In this document: in pieces, positions 25,305 to 34,106 of the stretch
How the letters are laid out: every line of letters begins with the position of its first letter
How positions within the stretch are numbered: the first letter of the stretch is position 1
Assembly (NCBI RefSeq): GCF_036088315.1
Contig: NZ_CP107996.1
Span: 6,809,001-6,873,000 of the forward strand
Direction: 5' to 3'
Length of the DNA stretch: 64,000 nucleotides
Source of the DNA: Streptomyces sp. NBC_00344
GTDB taxonomy: Bacteria > Actinomycetota > Actinomycetes > Streptomycetales > Streptomycetaceae
Translations under genes and position numbers: made by a program
The notes under the pieces: generated by a model
What the model was told of the DNA's origin: nothing
The model's database searches: none
Seen by the model: only the letters and a program-made list of their open reading frames with translations

Positions 25305-27473
25305 ATGGACTCCACACCCTCCCCCTCGTCCTCGTCGCCGTTCGACCTGGTCAGCAGTGCCTTGGGGCGCTACATCCCGCGCGGCGGGGAAGCGGCTGCA
25401 GGTCCGGCCGACTCGCAGGGCGAACGGACCGCCCGTCCATCCCAACACGCCGGTACGGCCGGCCGTCAGGAGCAGATCCTCGGCGCGGTCAATCTGGACC
25501 GGGATCTGAGGATCACCCGCTGCAATCTGGACGCCCCCGTGTTTGCGGGGCTGAATGCCGTGACCGGTAGACCTTTCGCCGACCTTCTGCCTCCCGGGGA
25601 CGTACCGACGGTCACACGGCGTTTGCTGCAGGTCCTCGACACGGGTGAGGCGCACGTTGCCCGGGTCCAGCGCCTGCGGCGCGACGACGGGTCGGAATTG
25701 GTGGTCTCGATGAGCATCCTGTCCGCCGCGGCGCCTCAGGAGGGCCTGACCGTCTCCGTGATCGCCATGGCCAGGAGGCTGCACCTGTATGCCGCCGAGA
25801 ACGCGGTCGGCACCTCCCTGGACATCGGCGAGACCGCGCAATCCCTGGCGGAGTCCCTGCTGGCCTGGGGGGAGGTGGCCGCCGTCGATCTCGACTTCGC
25901 CGTGTGGACGGGCGAGGCGGTCACTGAGCGGGCGCAGGGCCGCATCCGGCTGCGGCGGGCGGCTCTGGTGCCGGACCGGGCGTGGCCCGAGGGCTATGTG
26001 ACTCTGGGTGACGATCTGCCCGGCGACGCGAGTCGCCTGCTGTCTCTCGCGGTCCGGCGTGACGACGTTGCGCAGGCCATCGTGATCCCTGACCGGGAGG
26101 CGATGGAGCGGGTGCTCGGCGATCCGCGGCTGGTGCGTGCTCTGGTGCCCGGTGAGCGGCCGGCGAGTGTGGCGTGCATACCGCTGGTCCTGGAGGGGCT
26201 GGACGGCGCGCCGCCCGTGGTGCTGGGCGTGGCGGAGGTCTGGCGGCGAACGGACCGTCCCTTCCATGACAGTGAGCTGTTCGACCTGCAGGAACTGGTG
26301 GCCAGGACCGCCCATCACGTCGACCTGGCCCGCCAGCACCAGCGCGAGCACACGCAGGTACTGGCGTTGCAGCGTCGGCTGCTGCCGCGGGCCGGCGGTG
26401 ACACCATCGTGGTCGCCAGCGTCTACCAGCCCACCACACCGGACAGTGCGGGAGTCGGCGGTGACTGGGTGAACAGCTTTCCGCTGCCAGGAGGCCGTAC
26501 CGCTCTGGTCGTCGGTGACGTCGTCGGGCACGGCCTGGGAGCCGCGGCGGTCATGGGCCAGCTGAGCATGGAGGCGCGCGCGCTGTTGTCAGCGGGGCTG
26601 GCGCCCGACGAGGTGCTGGCGCACCTGGACGAGACCGTGACTCTGCTGGACGACACGGAGGCCGGGCTGGCGGCCGGCTACAGCGCCCTCGGGTCGACCT
26701 GCTGCATCGCCGTCTACGACCCGGTCAGCCACCAGGTGGTGCTGTCCAGCGCCGGCCACCTCCCACCGGTCCTGGTGCTCCCGGACGGGCACACCAGCAC
26801 GCTCATCGTCCGCCCCCACCCCGGCCTGGGCGCCGAATTCGCGCTGCGGGAGCCGTACGACGTACACACGTTCGCCGCACCCCCGGGCTCCCTGATCGCC
26901 CTCTACACCGACGGGCTGGTGGAGGATCCCGCCGTCTCGATCGACGAGGGCATCGGCAGGCTGGCGGATGCCGTGTGCACGGTGCATCCCTGGGACGACC
27001 TGCAGCAGGCCGCCCGGCGCGTGGTCGCCGAACTCTCGATACGGATGCGCCCGCGCGACGACGTGACCTTGCTGCTCGCACGCCTGGTGGGCTGCCGCAA
27101 ACAGGACACCGCCAGCTGGCGGCTGCCCGCCCGGGACGACGCGGCCGCCAGGGCCCGCGCGCTGGTCTCGGCGCTCTTGCGGCAATGGCGCACCAGGGAT
27201 GACACCCGGGACAGCGTGATGCTGCTGGTCAGCGAGCTGGTCACCAATGCGGTCCGCTTCGCCACCGGGCCGATCACGGTGCGGCTGATCAGGGCAGGTC
27301 ACAGCCTGCTGTGCGAGGTGGGCGACACCGGCAACGGCAGGCCGAGGCTGGGCCGCGGCGGGGTGCTCGACGACAGCGGGCGTGGCCTGCACGTCGTGCA
27401 CAGACTCACCACCCGGTGGGGGGTGCGGTGGACAGAAACCGGCAAGGTCGTCTGGGCGGAGATCGCCGGGTAG
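25305..27473 (+). CDS. PAS-GAF-PP2C (SpoIIE-like)-HATPase phosphatase/kinase regulator
   Basis: This 722-residue regulator has a PAS-like region (about 55-165), a GAF-like region (about 165-345), a SpoIIE PP2C domain (about 360-590) with VGGDWVNSFPLPGG, VVGDVVGHGLGAAAVMGQL, LIALYTDGLVED and RPRDDVTLLLAR, and an RsbW-type ATPase domain (LLVSELVTNAVRFATG). The phosphatase metal ligands appear intact, unlike the related protein at 2357-4450. Such proteins set the phosphorylation state of STAS antagonists and thereby alternative sigma factors. ATG 25305 has GAGAGAG upstream. It is a single gene, convergent with a type III PKS. No cognate STAS gene lies next to it. Confidence 0.92.
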   Translation: MDSTPSPSSSSPFDLVSSALGRYIPRGGEAAAGPADSQGERTARPSQHAGTAGRQEQILGAVNLDRDLRITRCNLDAPVFAGLNAVTGRPFADLLPPGDVPTVTRRLLQVLDTGEAHVARVQRLRRDDGSELVVSMSILSAAAPQEGLTVSVIAMARRLHLYAAENAVGTSLDIGETAQSLAESLLAWGEVAAVDLDFAVWTGEAVTERAQGRIRLRRAALVPDRAWPEGYVTLGDDLPGDASRLLSLAVRRDDVAQAIVIPDREAMERVLGDPRLVRALVPGERPASVACIPLVLEGLDGAPPVVLGVAEVWRRTDRPFHDSELFDLQELVARTAHHVDLARQHQREHTQVLALQRRLLPRAGGDTIVVASVYQPTTPDSAGVGGDWVNSFPLPGGRTALVVGDVVGHGLGAAAVMGQLSMEARALLSAGLAPDEVLAHLDETVTLLDDTEAGLAAGYSALGSTCCIAVYDPVSHQVVLSSAGHLPPVLVLPDGHTSTLIVRPHPGLGAEFALREPYDVHTFAAPPGSLIALYTDGLVEDPAVSIDEGIGRLADAVCTVHPWDDLQQAARRVVAELSIRMRPRDDVTLLLARLVGCRKQDTASWRLPARDDAAARARALVSALLRQWRTRDDTRDSVMLLVSELVTNAVRFATGPITVRLIRAGHSLLCEVGDTGNGRPRLGRGGVLDDSGRGLHVVHRLTTRWGVRWTETGKVVWAEIAG

Positions 27474-27527
27474 CGCGGGCCGGGTGCGGGTGGCGCAAAA
27501 CGGTGGCACGGCTGACGCGCGTGTGCG

Positions 27528-28721
27528 CTACAGCCACTCTCCCTCGACGGCGGTGGCGGTGAGCCCCGGGGCCGCCGCGTACAGCACGGCACGGCTGCCT
27601 GGCTGTTGCCCGGCGTCATGGGCCCGCCGCAGGATGTCGAACACGGCGGCGCCTCCGCGGTTGCCGCTGGTGTAGCTGTCCCGGCTGTAGTCCAGCAGCC
27701 CCGACGGCCACTCGTCCGGCATCGTCTGTTCCATGTACTCGAGCACACGGGTCCCGCCGGGGTGCGCGAGCAGAAGGTCGGGGTGCCAGGAGCCGGGGTC
27801 GTCCTGGTGACGTATGCGCAGCCACTCCCACATCGCGGTGACCGTGTCCTGCACGGCGCGCGGCCCCCGCCGGTCCATCACGAAGTGGTTGCCGTCGGCG
27901 CGCGTCTCAAGGCGGTGGAAGTCCTGGGTGCCGGGCAGGGTGTGGTGCCAGGCCGTGTCCAGCCGCAGCACCGACTCGGGCCTCTGGCGGCCCGTGACCA
28001 CCGCGGCGACTGCGGTGTCCGCGAAAAGCAGCCGGACGATCAAGGATTCCAGGGTGTCGTCCGCGGGCTGGTAGGTGGTGCTCAGCGCCTCTGCGATCAC
28101 GACCAGGACGACCCGGTCGGGATCCGCGGCCACGAGATCCGCCGCCAGCGCCAGGGAGCGAGTCCCGGCGATGCAGGCCCACTGCGTGGCGGGGAGCAGC
28201 ATCACGTCGTCGCGGAGCGAGAGCTTGTTGGTCAGTGCGACGTCCAGACCCGGCAGTGCCGGGGTGGTGGAGTTACTGGTGATCAGGCAGTCGACGTCGG
28301 TGACGTCGAGCCCGGCGATCTGCAGCGCCCCGCGCGCTGCGCGCTCCCCATAGGACTGCACGGCCTCCCAGGCCGGTGCGGTGCGCTCCTGGACGGACTG
28401 CGGCGCAGGTATCGCCTCGAGGGCGGCGATCGCGCGGTCCACGTCGTGCTCGGTGAACCCGTCGCGGGCCAGCGCCTCCCGGGCCGGCCCGACGCCGGGA
28501 GCCCGCAGGCCGCTACCGCTGCCGGGCGCGACGGCCGTCTCCAGCGGCAGCATCCATCCGCGGGTGTCGATGCCCGTGCTGGCCGCGATGCCGTCGATCC
28601 GCGGCACCCACGGCGCGTGCGGGTGCCGGCCGCGTACTTCCTCCGCTATCTGGTTGGTCTCCACGGCGTGCTCGCCGTGTATCACCGCGGGAGAGCAGAG
28701 GTAAGCAGCCAAGATTCGCAC
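27528..28721 (-). CDS. Type III polyketide synthase (chalcone/stilbene synthase-like)
   Basis: This 397-residue protein has a thiolase fold with the complete catalytic triad of type III polyketide synthases: Cys183 in TQWACIAGTRSLALAADLV, His320 in LLAHPGGTRV and Asn353 in SYTSGNRGGA. It should condense an acyl-CoA starter with malonyl-CoA-type extenders to give a pyrone, resorcinol or naphthalene. Sequence around Cys (WACIAG rather than GCxAG) and the 110-residue N-terminal part differ from RppA-type enzymes. The product is unknown because no tailoring genes flank it. The GTG start at 28721 has only a weak AAAGG site. It faces the SpoIIE-type gene tail to tail (54 bp). Confidence 0.87.
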   Translation of the reverse strand: MRILAAYLCSPAVIHGEHAVETNQIAEEVRGRHPHAPWVPRIDGIAASTGIDTRGWMLPLETAVAPGSGSGLRAPGVGPAREALARDGFTEHDVDRAIAALEAIPAPQSVQERTAPAWEAVQSYGERAARGALQIAGLDVTDVDCLITSNSTTPALPGLDVALTNKLSLRDDVMLLPATQWACIAGTRSLALAADLVAADPDRVVLVVIAEALSTTYQPADDTLESLIVRLLFADTAVAAVVTGRQRPESVLRLDTAWHHTLPGTQDFHRLETRADGNHFVMDRRGPRAVQDTVTAMWEWLRIRHQDDPGSWHPDLLLAHPGGTRVLEYMEQTMPDEWPSGLLDYSRDSYTSGNRGGAAVFDILRRAHDAGQQPGSRAVLYAAAPGLTATAVEGEWL

Positions 28722-29187
28722 CTTTCAACACAAAGCGATGGAAATGACTCAAGGGCTGTGACATGGGTTACTTCGCCAGGTCATACACAAGTCGATGCCT
28801 GTGCGCTCCACTTCGGGCGTCGGCATCCGTTCCGAGCATGGACCCTTTACGGACATTTACGCTGTGAGCCACACAACTTGGGCACGCTTCGAGGCGTGTG
28901 AGACGCCGCACACGGCTGGAACGCGGGGCTCCCGGTCAATCCGCGCCGGAAGCGGCACTGCGGAGGCCCGCGGAACTCGGTGGTCGATCCGCATCGGCTT
29001 TTGCTGACGCGTCGTCAGTCAGTGTGTCGGCCGGCCGACGAATGTCTCGTCAACGACAGTGCTGTCCTGGTTGGCGGCCGTGGGGGAGGGGCCGCCGCGG
29101 AGGCAGGGCGAAAGGCCGGTCGATGGGGCGGCTGCCGCGTGTCCGCCGGCGCTCGCACACTGCACACCGTTGTGCGACGGCGCCTCG
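28722..29187. other. Intergenic region with AT-richer promoter zone and a palindrome
   Basis: 466 bases without a gene. The first 180 bases are AT-richer than the flanks and probably hold the type III PKS promoter. A perfect 14-bp palindrome GTCGGCCGGCCGAC lies at 29026-29039, about 150 bp beyond the end of the next gene. Confidence 0.4.
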
Positions 29188-30030
29188 CTAGCCGAGTTTG
29201 CGAAGCACCTCGGCGATGTTGGCCCGGTACGTCCCCAGCGCTTGCAGCCCGGCGGCGTAGCGGTCGCGATGCTTCGCAAGGTCCGCGGCCTGCTTCTGCG
29301 CCCGTACGGCGTGCCAGAGCTCGGCCGTATGGTGGCGTCGCTTGCAGGCGACGTCCGCGACGGCGGTGGCCCGCTCCCGCTGCGCATGCCGGGTGTTGCC
29401 GTCGCTGCCCCGCTGCCAGGCGTCGTCCGTGTACGCCGCGACGGGGTCGGGGTAGCGGGTGAATCCTTGTTCTGCCACGCAGCGGGACCACGTATCCCAC
29501 GCGGCCCCGAGACGCGGGTCGCGCTTGACCGCCTTGTCGACCTCGACCGTCCTGCTGTCCGCGTAGAGCCAGTCCTGTTTGAGGTCGATGCCGCGCATCA
29601 GCCGCCGGTTCGCCTCGGTGTTGCAGGCGGGCGTGTCCGCGGACTCTGCATAGGTCATGCGGCGGCCCTTCGGCCGGGGTGTCACTGGCTTTGCAGGATT
29701 CCAGCCGTAGCCCCAGCGGCGGGCGGTGGCGAGATCGAGGACGCCGTAGTCGGTACTGACCGCGGTGGCGACGATGGGGTCGCTGGGGAAGCGGGGGTCG
29801 AGCGGGAAGTCCGGGTGGCCGCGCTCCGCCATGCACTGCCGGACCAGCAACGCCGACGCCCGCTGGGATTCCCGGTAGTCCTCCGGGGTGTAGGCGTAAC
29901 GGTCGGCCGGGAGGGGGCCGAGGTCCGACGCCGTGCTTATGACCTCGGGGTGTTCCGGGCCGGAGGCGCAGATAGCCGCCAGTACCGCCACCCCCGCCGC
30001 GGCACCCAGTTGCCGTCCCCGCCTCGCCAT
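29188..30030 (-). CDS. Secreted hypothetical protein
   Basis: This 280-residue protein is not recognised. It starts MARRGRQLGAAAGVAVLAAI, a short Sec-type signal sequence without a lipobox Cys. The mature part is soluble and mainly helical and polar, with repeated Arg/Ala/Asp-rich segments and isolated Cys residues (in VRQCMAERGH, TPACNTEAN, WSRCVAEQG and VACKRRHH) that could form two disulfides. Similar secreted proteins with RQCM-type motifs are common in Streptomyces but uncharacterised. No clear Shine-Dalgarno precedes ATG 30030. It probably acts outside the membrane. The role is unknown. Confidence 0.72.
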   Translation of the reverse strand: MARRGRQLGAAAGVAVLAAICASGPEHPEVISTASDLGPLPADRYAYTPEDYRESQRASALLVRQCMAERGHPDFPLDPRFPSDPIVATAVSTDYGVLDLATARRWGYGWNPAKPVTPRPKGRRMTYAESADTPACNTEANRRLMRGIDLKQDWLYADSRTVEVDKAVKRDPRLGAAWDTWSRCVAEQGFTRYPDPVAAYTDDAWQRGSDGNTRHAQRERATAVADVACKRRHHTAELWHAVRAQKQAADLAKHRDRYAAGLQALGTYRANIAEVLRKLG

Positions 30031-30201
30031 GGGAAGTGATGCTAGCGGGCGGCGTGCGGGCGGTCGGCCGCGCCCGGCAAGGACGTTGGCCGTGCTCGGC
30101 GTTCGTCGCCCTCGCGGAAGTGGACGACATCCCGCATACCGACGCGTTGTTGCTGGTCGCGGAGCCCACGCCGGGGGGCGAGGGTGCGGGGGCGGTCCGG
30201 C

Positions 30202-30495
30202 TCAGGCCCTGCCCGCCCGCTGGTCGACGGCCTCCTTGGCCTCCTTGAGACCCGCACCCGTGATCTCCCGGTAAGCCTTGATCGCCGCGATACTCTTTCC
30301 TTGGCGCAAGAGGGCGTCGACGGCACTCAGTTCAGCGTCCAGTTCCGATGGCACTCCCAAATGGGCAGTGATCAGATCCAGTTGGCGCTCTACCCGGGCG
30401 AATCGGTGATCCAGCCGCTTGAGTTTGCTGTCCATGCTCGCGGCGATCAACGCGAAGCCGAGCACCAGAGGGACTGTCACCGCTATGGATTCCAT
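30202..30495 (-). CDS. Small membrane-anchored protein with ribosomal L7/L12 C-terminal-like domain
   Basis: This 97-residue protein has an N-terminal hydrophobic helix (residues 2-21), a short coiled segment (KLKRLDHRFARVERQLDLI) and a C-terminal stretch IAAIKAYREITGAGLKEAKE that closely resembles the C-terminal domain of ribosomal protein L7/L12. Proteins of this layout are common in Streptomyces and have no known function; they are not ribosomal. ATG 30495 is the start that begins with the membrane helix. It is probably attached to the cytoplasmic membrane with the L7/L12-like domain in the cytoplasm. Confidence 0.8.
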   Translation of the reverse strand: MESIAVTVPLVLGFALIAASMDSKLKRLDHRFARVERQLDLITAHLGVPSELDAELSAVDALLRQGKSIAAIKAYREITGAGLKEAKEAVDQRAGRA

Positions 30496-30581
30496 GAGTG
30501 TCGACCTTAACGTTCCGGTGATCGAGTAGCACATCTGGTGCAGTTCGGCGTGTTCATGGCCGGTACGGGCAGCCCTCCCGG

Positions 30582-30985
30582 CTACCGCAGGCGCCGGCCA
30601 TCCGTGCGTGTTGGCGTCGCGAGGTCCGGGATGTGGAAGAAGCCTTCCTGTGCCGCGCTGACCCGTTCGAGGCCGCGTGCGTAGTAGGGACTCTCCGCCT
30701 CGTCGCACAGCCCGGTGAGGTGGAGGCCCAGGCCGGGGGAACCGAGGAGCCGGGCGTAGCGCCCGATGCTCATCCCACCGCCGATAGGCAGGACGCAGGC
30801 CCCTTCGGCTGCCAGGTTCCGGCCGCGGCTCTCTGCCAGCGCGTTGACCGCTGCGACGTCGCTCGGCCCTTCGAGCAGGACGGCCACCCGCACGGGCAGC
30901 CGCGCGGCCAGCTCGTACGCGGGGCCGCTGGGGCCCCCGCCGCCCATGCGGCGACCGCGTCCCGGAACGCCTCCATGTCAGCCAT
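30582..30985 (-). pseudogene. TOPRIM-domain (OLD-nuclease-like) protein, frameshifted and C-terminally truncated
   Basis: From ATG 30985 the minus strand reads MADMEAFRDAVAAWAAGAP. It must then shift frame within a GGGGGCCCC run near 30935 to continue as LAARLPVRVAVLLEGPSDVA, IGGGMSIGRYARLLG and HLTGLCDEAES. This is the TOPRIM nucleotidyl-transferase/hydrolase domain of an actinomycete family of about 200 residues. Homology fades after GFFHIPDL and a stop follows, so about 90 residues are missing. The frame change sits in a homopolymer and could be a sequencing error, but the missing C-terminus argues for real decay. Confidence 0.6.
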
Positions 30986-31218
30986 GAGACGAGTCTCAGC
31001 CCGGCCTGGCCACAGCGCGAGAGAATTTCCGCCGACGCGTCGATCGGGCGCTGAGCAGCCGGGCCCGGAGCAGCCGCCCGAACGAGACGAGTTCTGTCCG
31101 GCAACGGAAGGAGCCGTGTGGGTCCGAGGGAGCCGCGCGACCCGGACGCTGTGGAACTCGGCGATGAGGACGAGGGTGAAGTGGACGGGGAATTGTCGTT
31201 CGTCCGCTTGTCGTGCCT

Positions 31219-32034
31219 TCAGCGGTCCCCGTGGTCGAGGGCGGCGACCTCGCGTACGGCCTCGGCGATGGCCGGGAAGTCCTTCTTGAGGATCGCACCG
31301 TGGTTGCTGGCGACCTTCGCGCCGATCTGGATGTTCGGGTTGCGGGCGATCACCGCGTCGAGGCCGGTGCGTATCCGTTCCTGCTCATCACCGCGGCTCC
31401 CGAAGGACGTCCCCGAAGCGACCACATACCGCACCGGGACGGCGATGCTGTCCAGCACGGGGCCCAGCTCGCGCTCGCGTGAGAGCCTGCCGATCTCGAT
31501 GTTGCTGTTCGCCTGCTGCTCGGCACTCATCCGCGGGGCCAGGCCCGTCGGACGCAGCAGCGGCAGGAACCAGCTCATCCGCCGGAACAGCTTCCGGATC
31601 CGCTGCTCCATGGCCTCGTCGAGCCAGTCGTACGGGAACGCGCCGTCGACCAGGACCGTGCCCACGGCACGCTCCGGATTACGGCCGGCCCAGTGCGCCC
31701 CGACGAGCGCCCCGTAGGACCAGCCCACCACGAGGGCCCGGTCCACACCCCTGGCCGCGAGAACGGCGTCGACGTCCCGGACGGCTGCCTCGAAGGAATA
31801 GTCCGCCGAACGCTTCGATGCGCCGCGGGCTCGCTCGTCGTAGGTGATGTGCCGCCACTCCGACCCCAGTTCAGCGATGACCCGCCGCCAGTACCCCTGG
31901 GTGGCGAACTGGCCGTTGAGGTAGACCACGGGGACACCGGGGCCGCCGGTGTCGGTGACGGCCAGGGCCGTATCGTCAACCGGCACCATGCCGGTCCACT
32001 TCGCACTGGTCGAGGGCGTGCTGTCCTTGGTCAT
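31219..32034 (-). CDS. Alpha/beta hydrolase
   Basis: This 271-residue protein is a classical alpha/beta hydrolase. The oxyanion segment is VVYLNGQFATQGYWR, the nucleophile elbow is VVGWSYGALVGAHWAG with Ser about residue 106, the acid region is around VPVRYVVASGTSFGS, and His follows in VASNHGAILKKDFP. Substrates of this large family include esters, epoxides and haloalkanes; none can be chosen here. ATG 32034 is preceded by AGGGGAAACAC and is preferred over the longer frame. The DUF4097 gene lies 153 bases upstream on the same strand and may be co-transcribed. Confidence 0.9.
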   Translation of the reverse strand: MTKDSTPSTSAKWTGMVPVDDTALAVTDTGGPGVPVVYLNGQFATQGYWRRVIAELGSEWRHITYDERARGASKRSADYSFEAAVRDVDAVLAARGVDRALVVGWSYGALVGAHWAGRNPERAVGTVLVDGAFPYDWLDEAMEQRIRKLFRRMSWFLPLLRPTGLAPRMSAEQQANSNIEIGRLSRERELGPVLDSIAVPVRYVVASGTSFGSRGDEQERIRTGLDAVIARNPNIQIGAKVASNHGAILKKDFPAIAEAVREVAALDHGDR

Positions 32035-32187
32035 GTGTTTCCCCTGGTTCGAGTGAGAGCGTCTTGTACGATTCGCCCGGCTGTGCCGGTGGATTGCAGC
32101 GCTGGGACCGGACGGCCGCGTCCTCGGTGGCGACCGGCAGTATCTCGACAACCGGGGGCCCGGCCGCCCAGTCCTGGGTCTTCTCCT

Positions 32188-32853
32188 TCAGAGGCTGCGG
32201 GCGGTGATGTCGCCGTGGGAGGTGGTGGCGCGGATGTCGAGTACGGCGGAGCCATCGTTCTTGAGGGAGTTGCTGACACGGCCGTAGTCGGTACCGGCGT
32301 CCAGGGCGGCCGAGACACCGGCGGCGGCGGCGACCGAGATGTCGCCGGCCTCGGTGCGGAGCACCACTGTGCCGCGCACGGCCTCGGTGATCCGGATGTC
32401 GCCCCTTGCGGTGCTGATCTCTGCGGGGCCGCCCAGCCTGCCGACCTCGACGTCACCATCGATCGCAGTGAGGCGGACGCTCGCCGCCTCGTCGATCTTG
32501 ATCTGGCGGTACGCGCCGTCGAAGACGACGTCACCGAGGCGTCCGACGCCGCGGAGCTCGGCGCTGGCCGCTGTGCCCTCGACGCGGGAGCCTGCGGGCA
32601 GTTGGATGGTGACCTCCAGGGATCCGGAGGGGCCGAGGAGCTGCTGGTTGGAGGTAGGGGCCTTGATCCGCAGGACGCCGTCGTCGTAGGTCACGGTGGT
32701 CTGCTCAGCGGTCTTGGTGTCGCGGCTCTTGGACGGGTCGGCGGGCAGGACCTCGACCGTGGTGTCGGCGCGGTCTGCAGCGATGAACCGGATGCGACCG
32801 GCGGGGATGTCCAGGACGGCGGCGATCGGGGCGGGGGTGTCGAACTTCTGCAT
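32188..32853 (-). CDS. DUF4097 beta-strand-repeat protein
   Basis: This 221-residue protein begins MQKFDTPAPIAAVLDIPAGR and consists of repeated beta strands (LEVTIQLPAGSRVEGTAASA, GDVEVGRLGGPAEISTARGD, GDISVAAAAG), the right-handed beta-helix-like pattern of DUF4097, described as putative adhesin-like. No signal peptide is visible, so it is likely cytoplasmic. Two ATGs are adjacent (32856 and 32853); the second is at better distance from GGAG. It is divergent from a two-HTH regulator with GTTGCA-containing dyads between them, an arrangement that recurs in Streptomyces. The function is unknown. Confidence 0.88.
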   Translation of the reverse strand: MQKFDTPAPIAAVLDIPAGRIRFIAADRADTTVEVLPADPSKSRDTKTAEQTTVTYDDGVLRIKAPTSNQQLLGPSGSLEVTIQLPAGSRVEGTAASAELRGVGRLGDVVFDGAYRQIKIDEAASVRLTAIDGDVEVGRLGGPAEISTARGDIRITEAVRGTVVLRTEAGDISVAAAAGVSAALDAGTDYGRVSNSLKNDGSAVLDIRATTSHGDITARSL

Positions 32854-32896
32854 CATGCTCTCCTGTGCTCGTTCTGTTTCTGACACCGGAAACGCT

Positions 32897-33044
32897 ACGT
32901 TGCTTTCAAAGTCTAGGCAACGTACTTGTTGCGTGAAATCTATATCTGCGCAGGTGAAAAGCTTAGAACTGTTGCAACGATCGCAAGGGTAATGCAACGG
33001 CCTTGCTCTGTTCGTTGCAATGGGTGAGAAGTGAACGCTATGGT
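32897..33044. promoter_or_regulatory. Divergent promoter/operator region with GTTGCA dyads
   Basis: The AT-richer gap contains an inverted repeat ACGTTGC (32897-32903) / GCAACGT (32917-32923), a perfect dyad GTTGCAAC (32971-32978) and further GCAAC/GTTGC half sites at about 32994 and 33014. For the plus-strand regulator, TTGCAA (33015-33020) and TATGGT (33039-33044) separated by 18 bases form a plausible promoter, with the -35 inside a half site. This suggests autoregulation and control of the DUF4097 gene. Confidence 0.55.
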
Positions 33045-33088
33045 GGAAGGGCACGGACCGACCCGAAGGACCACCAAGGAGATTCGCG

Positions 33089-33844
33089 ATGCCGGGAGGC
33101 AGGCTCACTCAGCAGGAACGTCAGCAGATCGCGCTGGGGCTGGCCGACAGCCTCCCCTACGCCGAGATCGCCCGACGCCTTGATCGCCCGACCTCGACGA
33201 TCACGCGTGAGGTGATGCGCAACGGCGGTCCCACCGTCTACCGCGCCGACCTGGCCCACCGCGCCACCGAACACCGCACCCACCGGCGCAGGCCCGCCTC
33301 CTCCCGAGGGCCGGAATCAGTTCCCCAGGCGCACGGACGCGACGCTGAGGCCGTGGCCGCGTACGAGGAGGTGTTCACCACCGTCCTTATGGCCTCGGGC
33401 CTGCCCAAGATGGCGGCCCGGGTACTCACCTGCCTCTTCACCACCGACGCCGGCAGCCTCACCGCGTCCCAACTGGCCGAGCGCCTCCAGGTCAGCCCGG
33501 CGTCCATCTCCAAGGCGATCGCCTTCCTGGAGGGCCAGAGCCTCGTTCGCCGAGAACGCGACGAACGCCGCCGCGACCGCTACGTGGTCGACGACGAACT
33601 CTTCTACCAGGCGACAATCGCCAGCGCCCGGTCCAACGACCAACTTGTCGCAACCGCACGCCAAGGCGCCGCCGTCCTCGGCCCTCATACCCCCGCCGCC
33701 ACCCGCCTGGAGAACATCGCCCGCTTCCTCGACTTCATCAGCGAGAGCATCACCCGCGCCGCCGAACAGGCCCGCGAAGTCCTCCACACCAGACCGGGAA
33801 CCGACTCGGACGGCATCGCTCAACCAACTCCGGACGCCGGATAG
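33089..33844 (+). CDS. Transcriptional regulator with IS30-type HTH fused to a MarR-type winged helix
   Basis: This 251-residue regulator has two DNA-binding parts. Residues 1-50 (RLTQQERQQIALGLADSLPY, AEIARRLDRPTSTITREVMR) match the HTH_38 domain seen at the N-terminus of IS30-family transposases. Residues about 85-200 form a MarR/GbsR-like winged helix (LTASQLAERLQVSPASISKA, IAFLEGQSLVRRERDERRRD). A helical C-terminus with FLDFISESITRAAEQAREVL probably dimerises. ATG 33089 is preceded by AAGGAG. It is divergent from the DUF4097 gene and likely binds the GTTGCA dyads between them. It has no transposase catalytic domain. Confidence 0.87.
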   Translation: MPGGRLTQQERQQIALGLADSLPYAEIARRLDRPTSTITREVMRNGGPTVYRADLAHRATEHRTHRRRPASSRGPESVPQAHGRDAEAVAAYEEVFTTVLMASGLPKMAARVLTCLFTTDAGSLTASQLAERLQVSPASISKAIAFLEGQSLVRRERDERRRDRYVVDDELFYQATIASARSNDQLVATARQGAAVLGPHTPAATRLENIARFLDFISESITRAAEQAREVLHTRPGTDSDGIAQPTPDAG

Positions 33845-34039
33845 CCAGTTATCCCGGTCGTCCCAGCCATGAGGGGAAGCCCGGCGGCGCCCGGCGACGT
33901 ACTGCGCCTCATGAGGGCAGGGCCGCAGGGCGTGTGCCGACATGCGTCGACGTCGATGATGCCCAAGCCGTAGCTCACGCCCGGTACGCCCGTCGGAAGG
34001 GTGCGGAGCCGCTCTGCCCGGGCCTGCGGTTTCAGCAGG
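33845..34039 (-). pseudogene. Possible serine beta-lactamase-like hydrolase remnant
   Basis: On the minus strand, 33940-34039 reads LLKPQARAERLRTLPTGVPG then VSYGLGIIDVDAC. This resembles the region before the third motif of class C beta-lactamase/D-Ala-D-Ala carboxypeptidase-like hydrolases (PTG...YGLGL). Further on, GTTGITGY could be a degenerate H-G-G/T-x-x-G-Y motif. Most of the protein is absent. The match is short and the call is tentative. Confidence 0.35.
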
Positions 34040-34106
34040 GTGCCGGGGGCGACATCCGGCGCCCCCGGTGGTCCGCTGGGACGCAGCGCCCATCCGCCGC
34101 TGGGCG

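Noticed and set aside
25206..26531. Minus-strand frame opposite the second SpoIIE-type gene
   Set aside because: It lies opposite conserved PP2C and GAF motifs and has no domain of its own.
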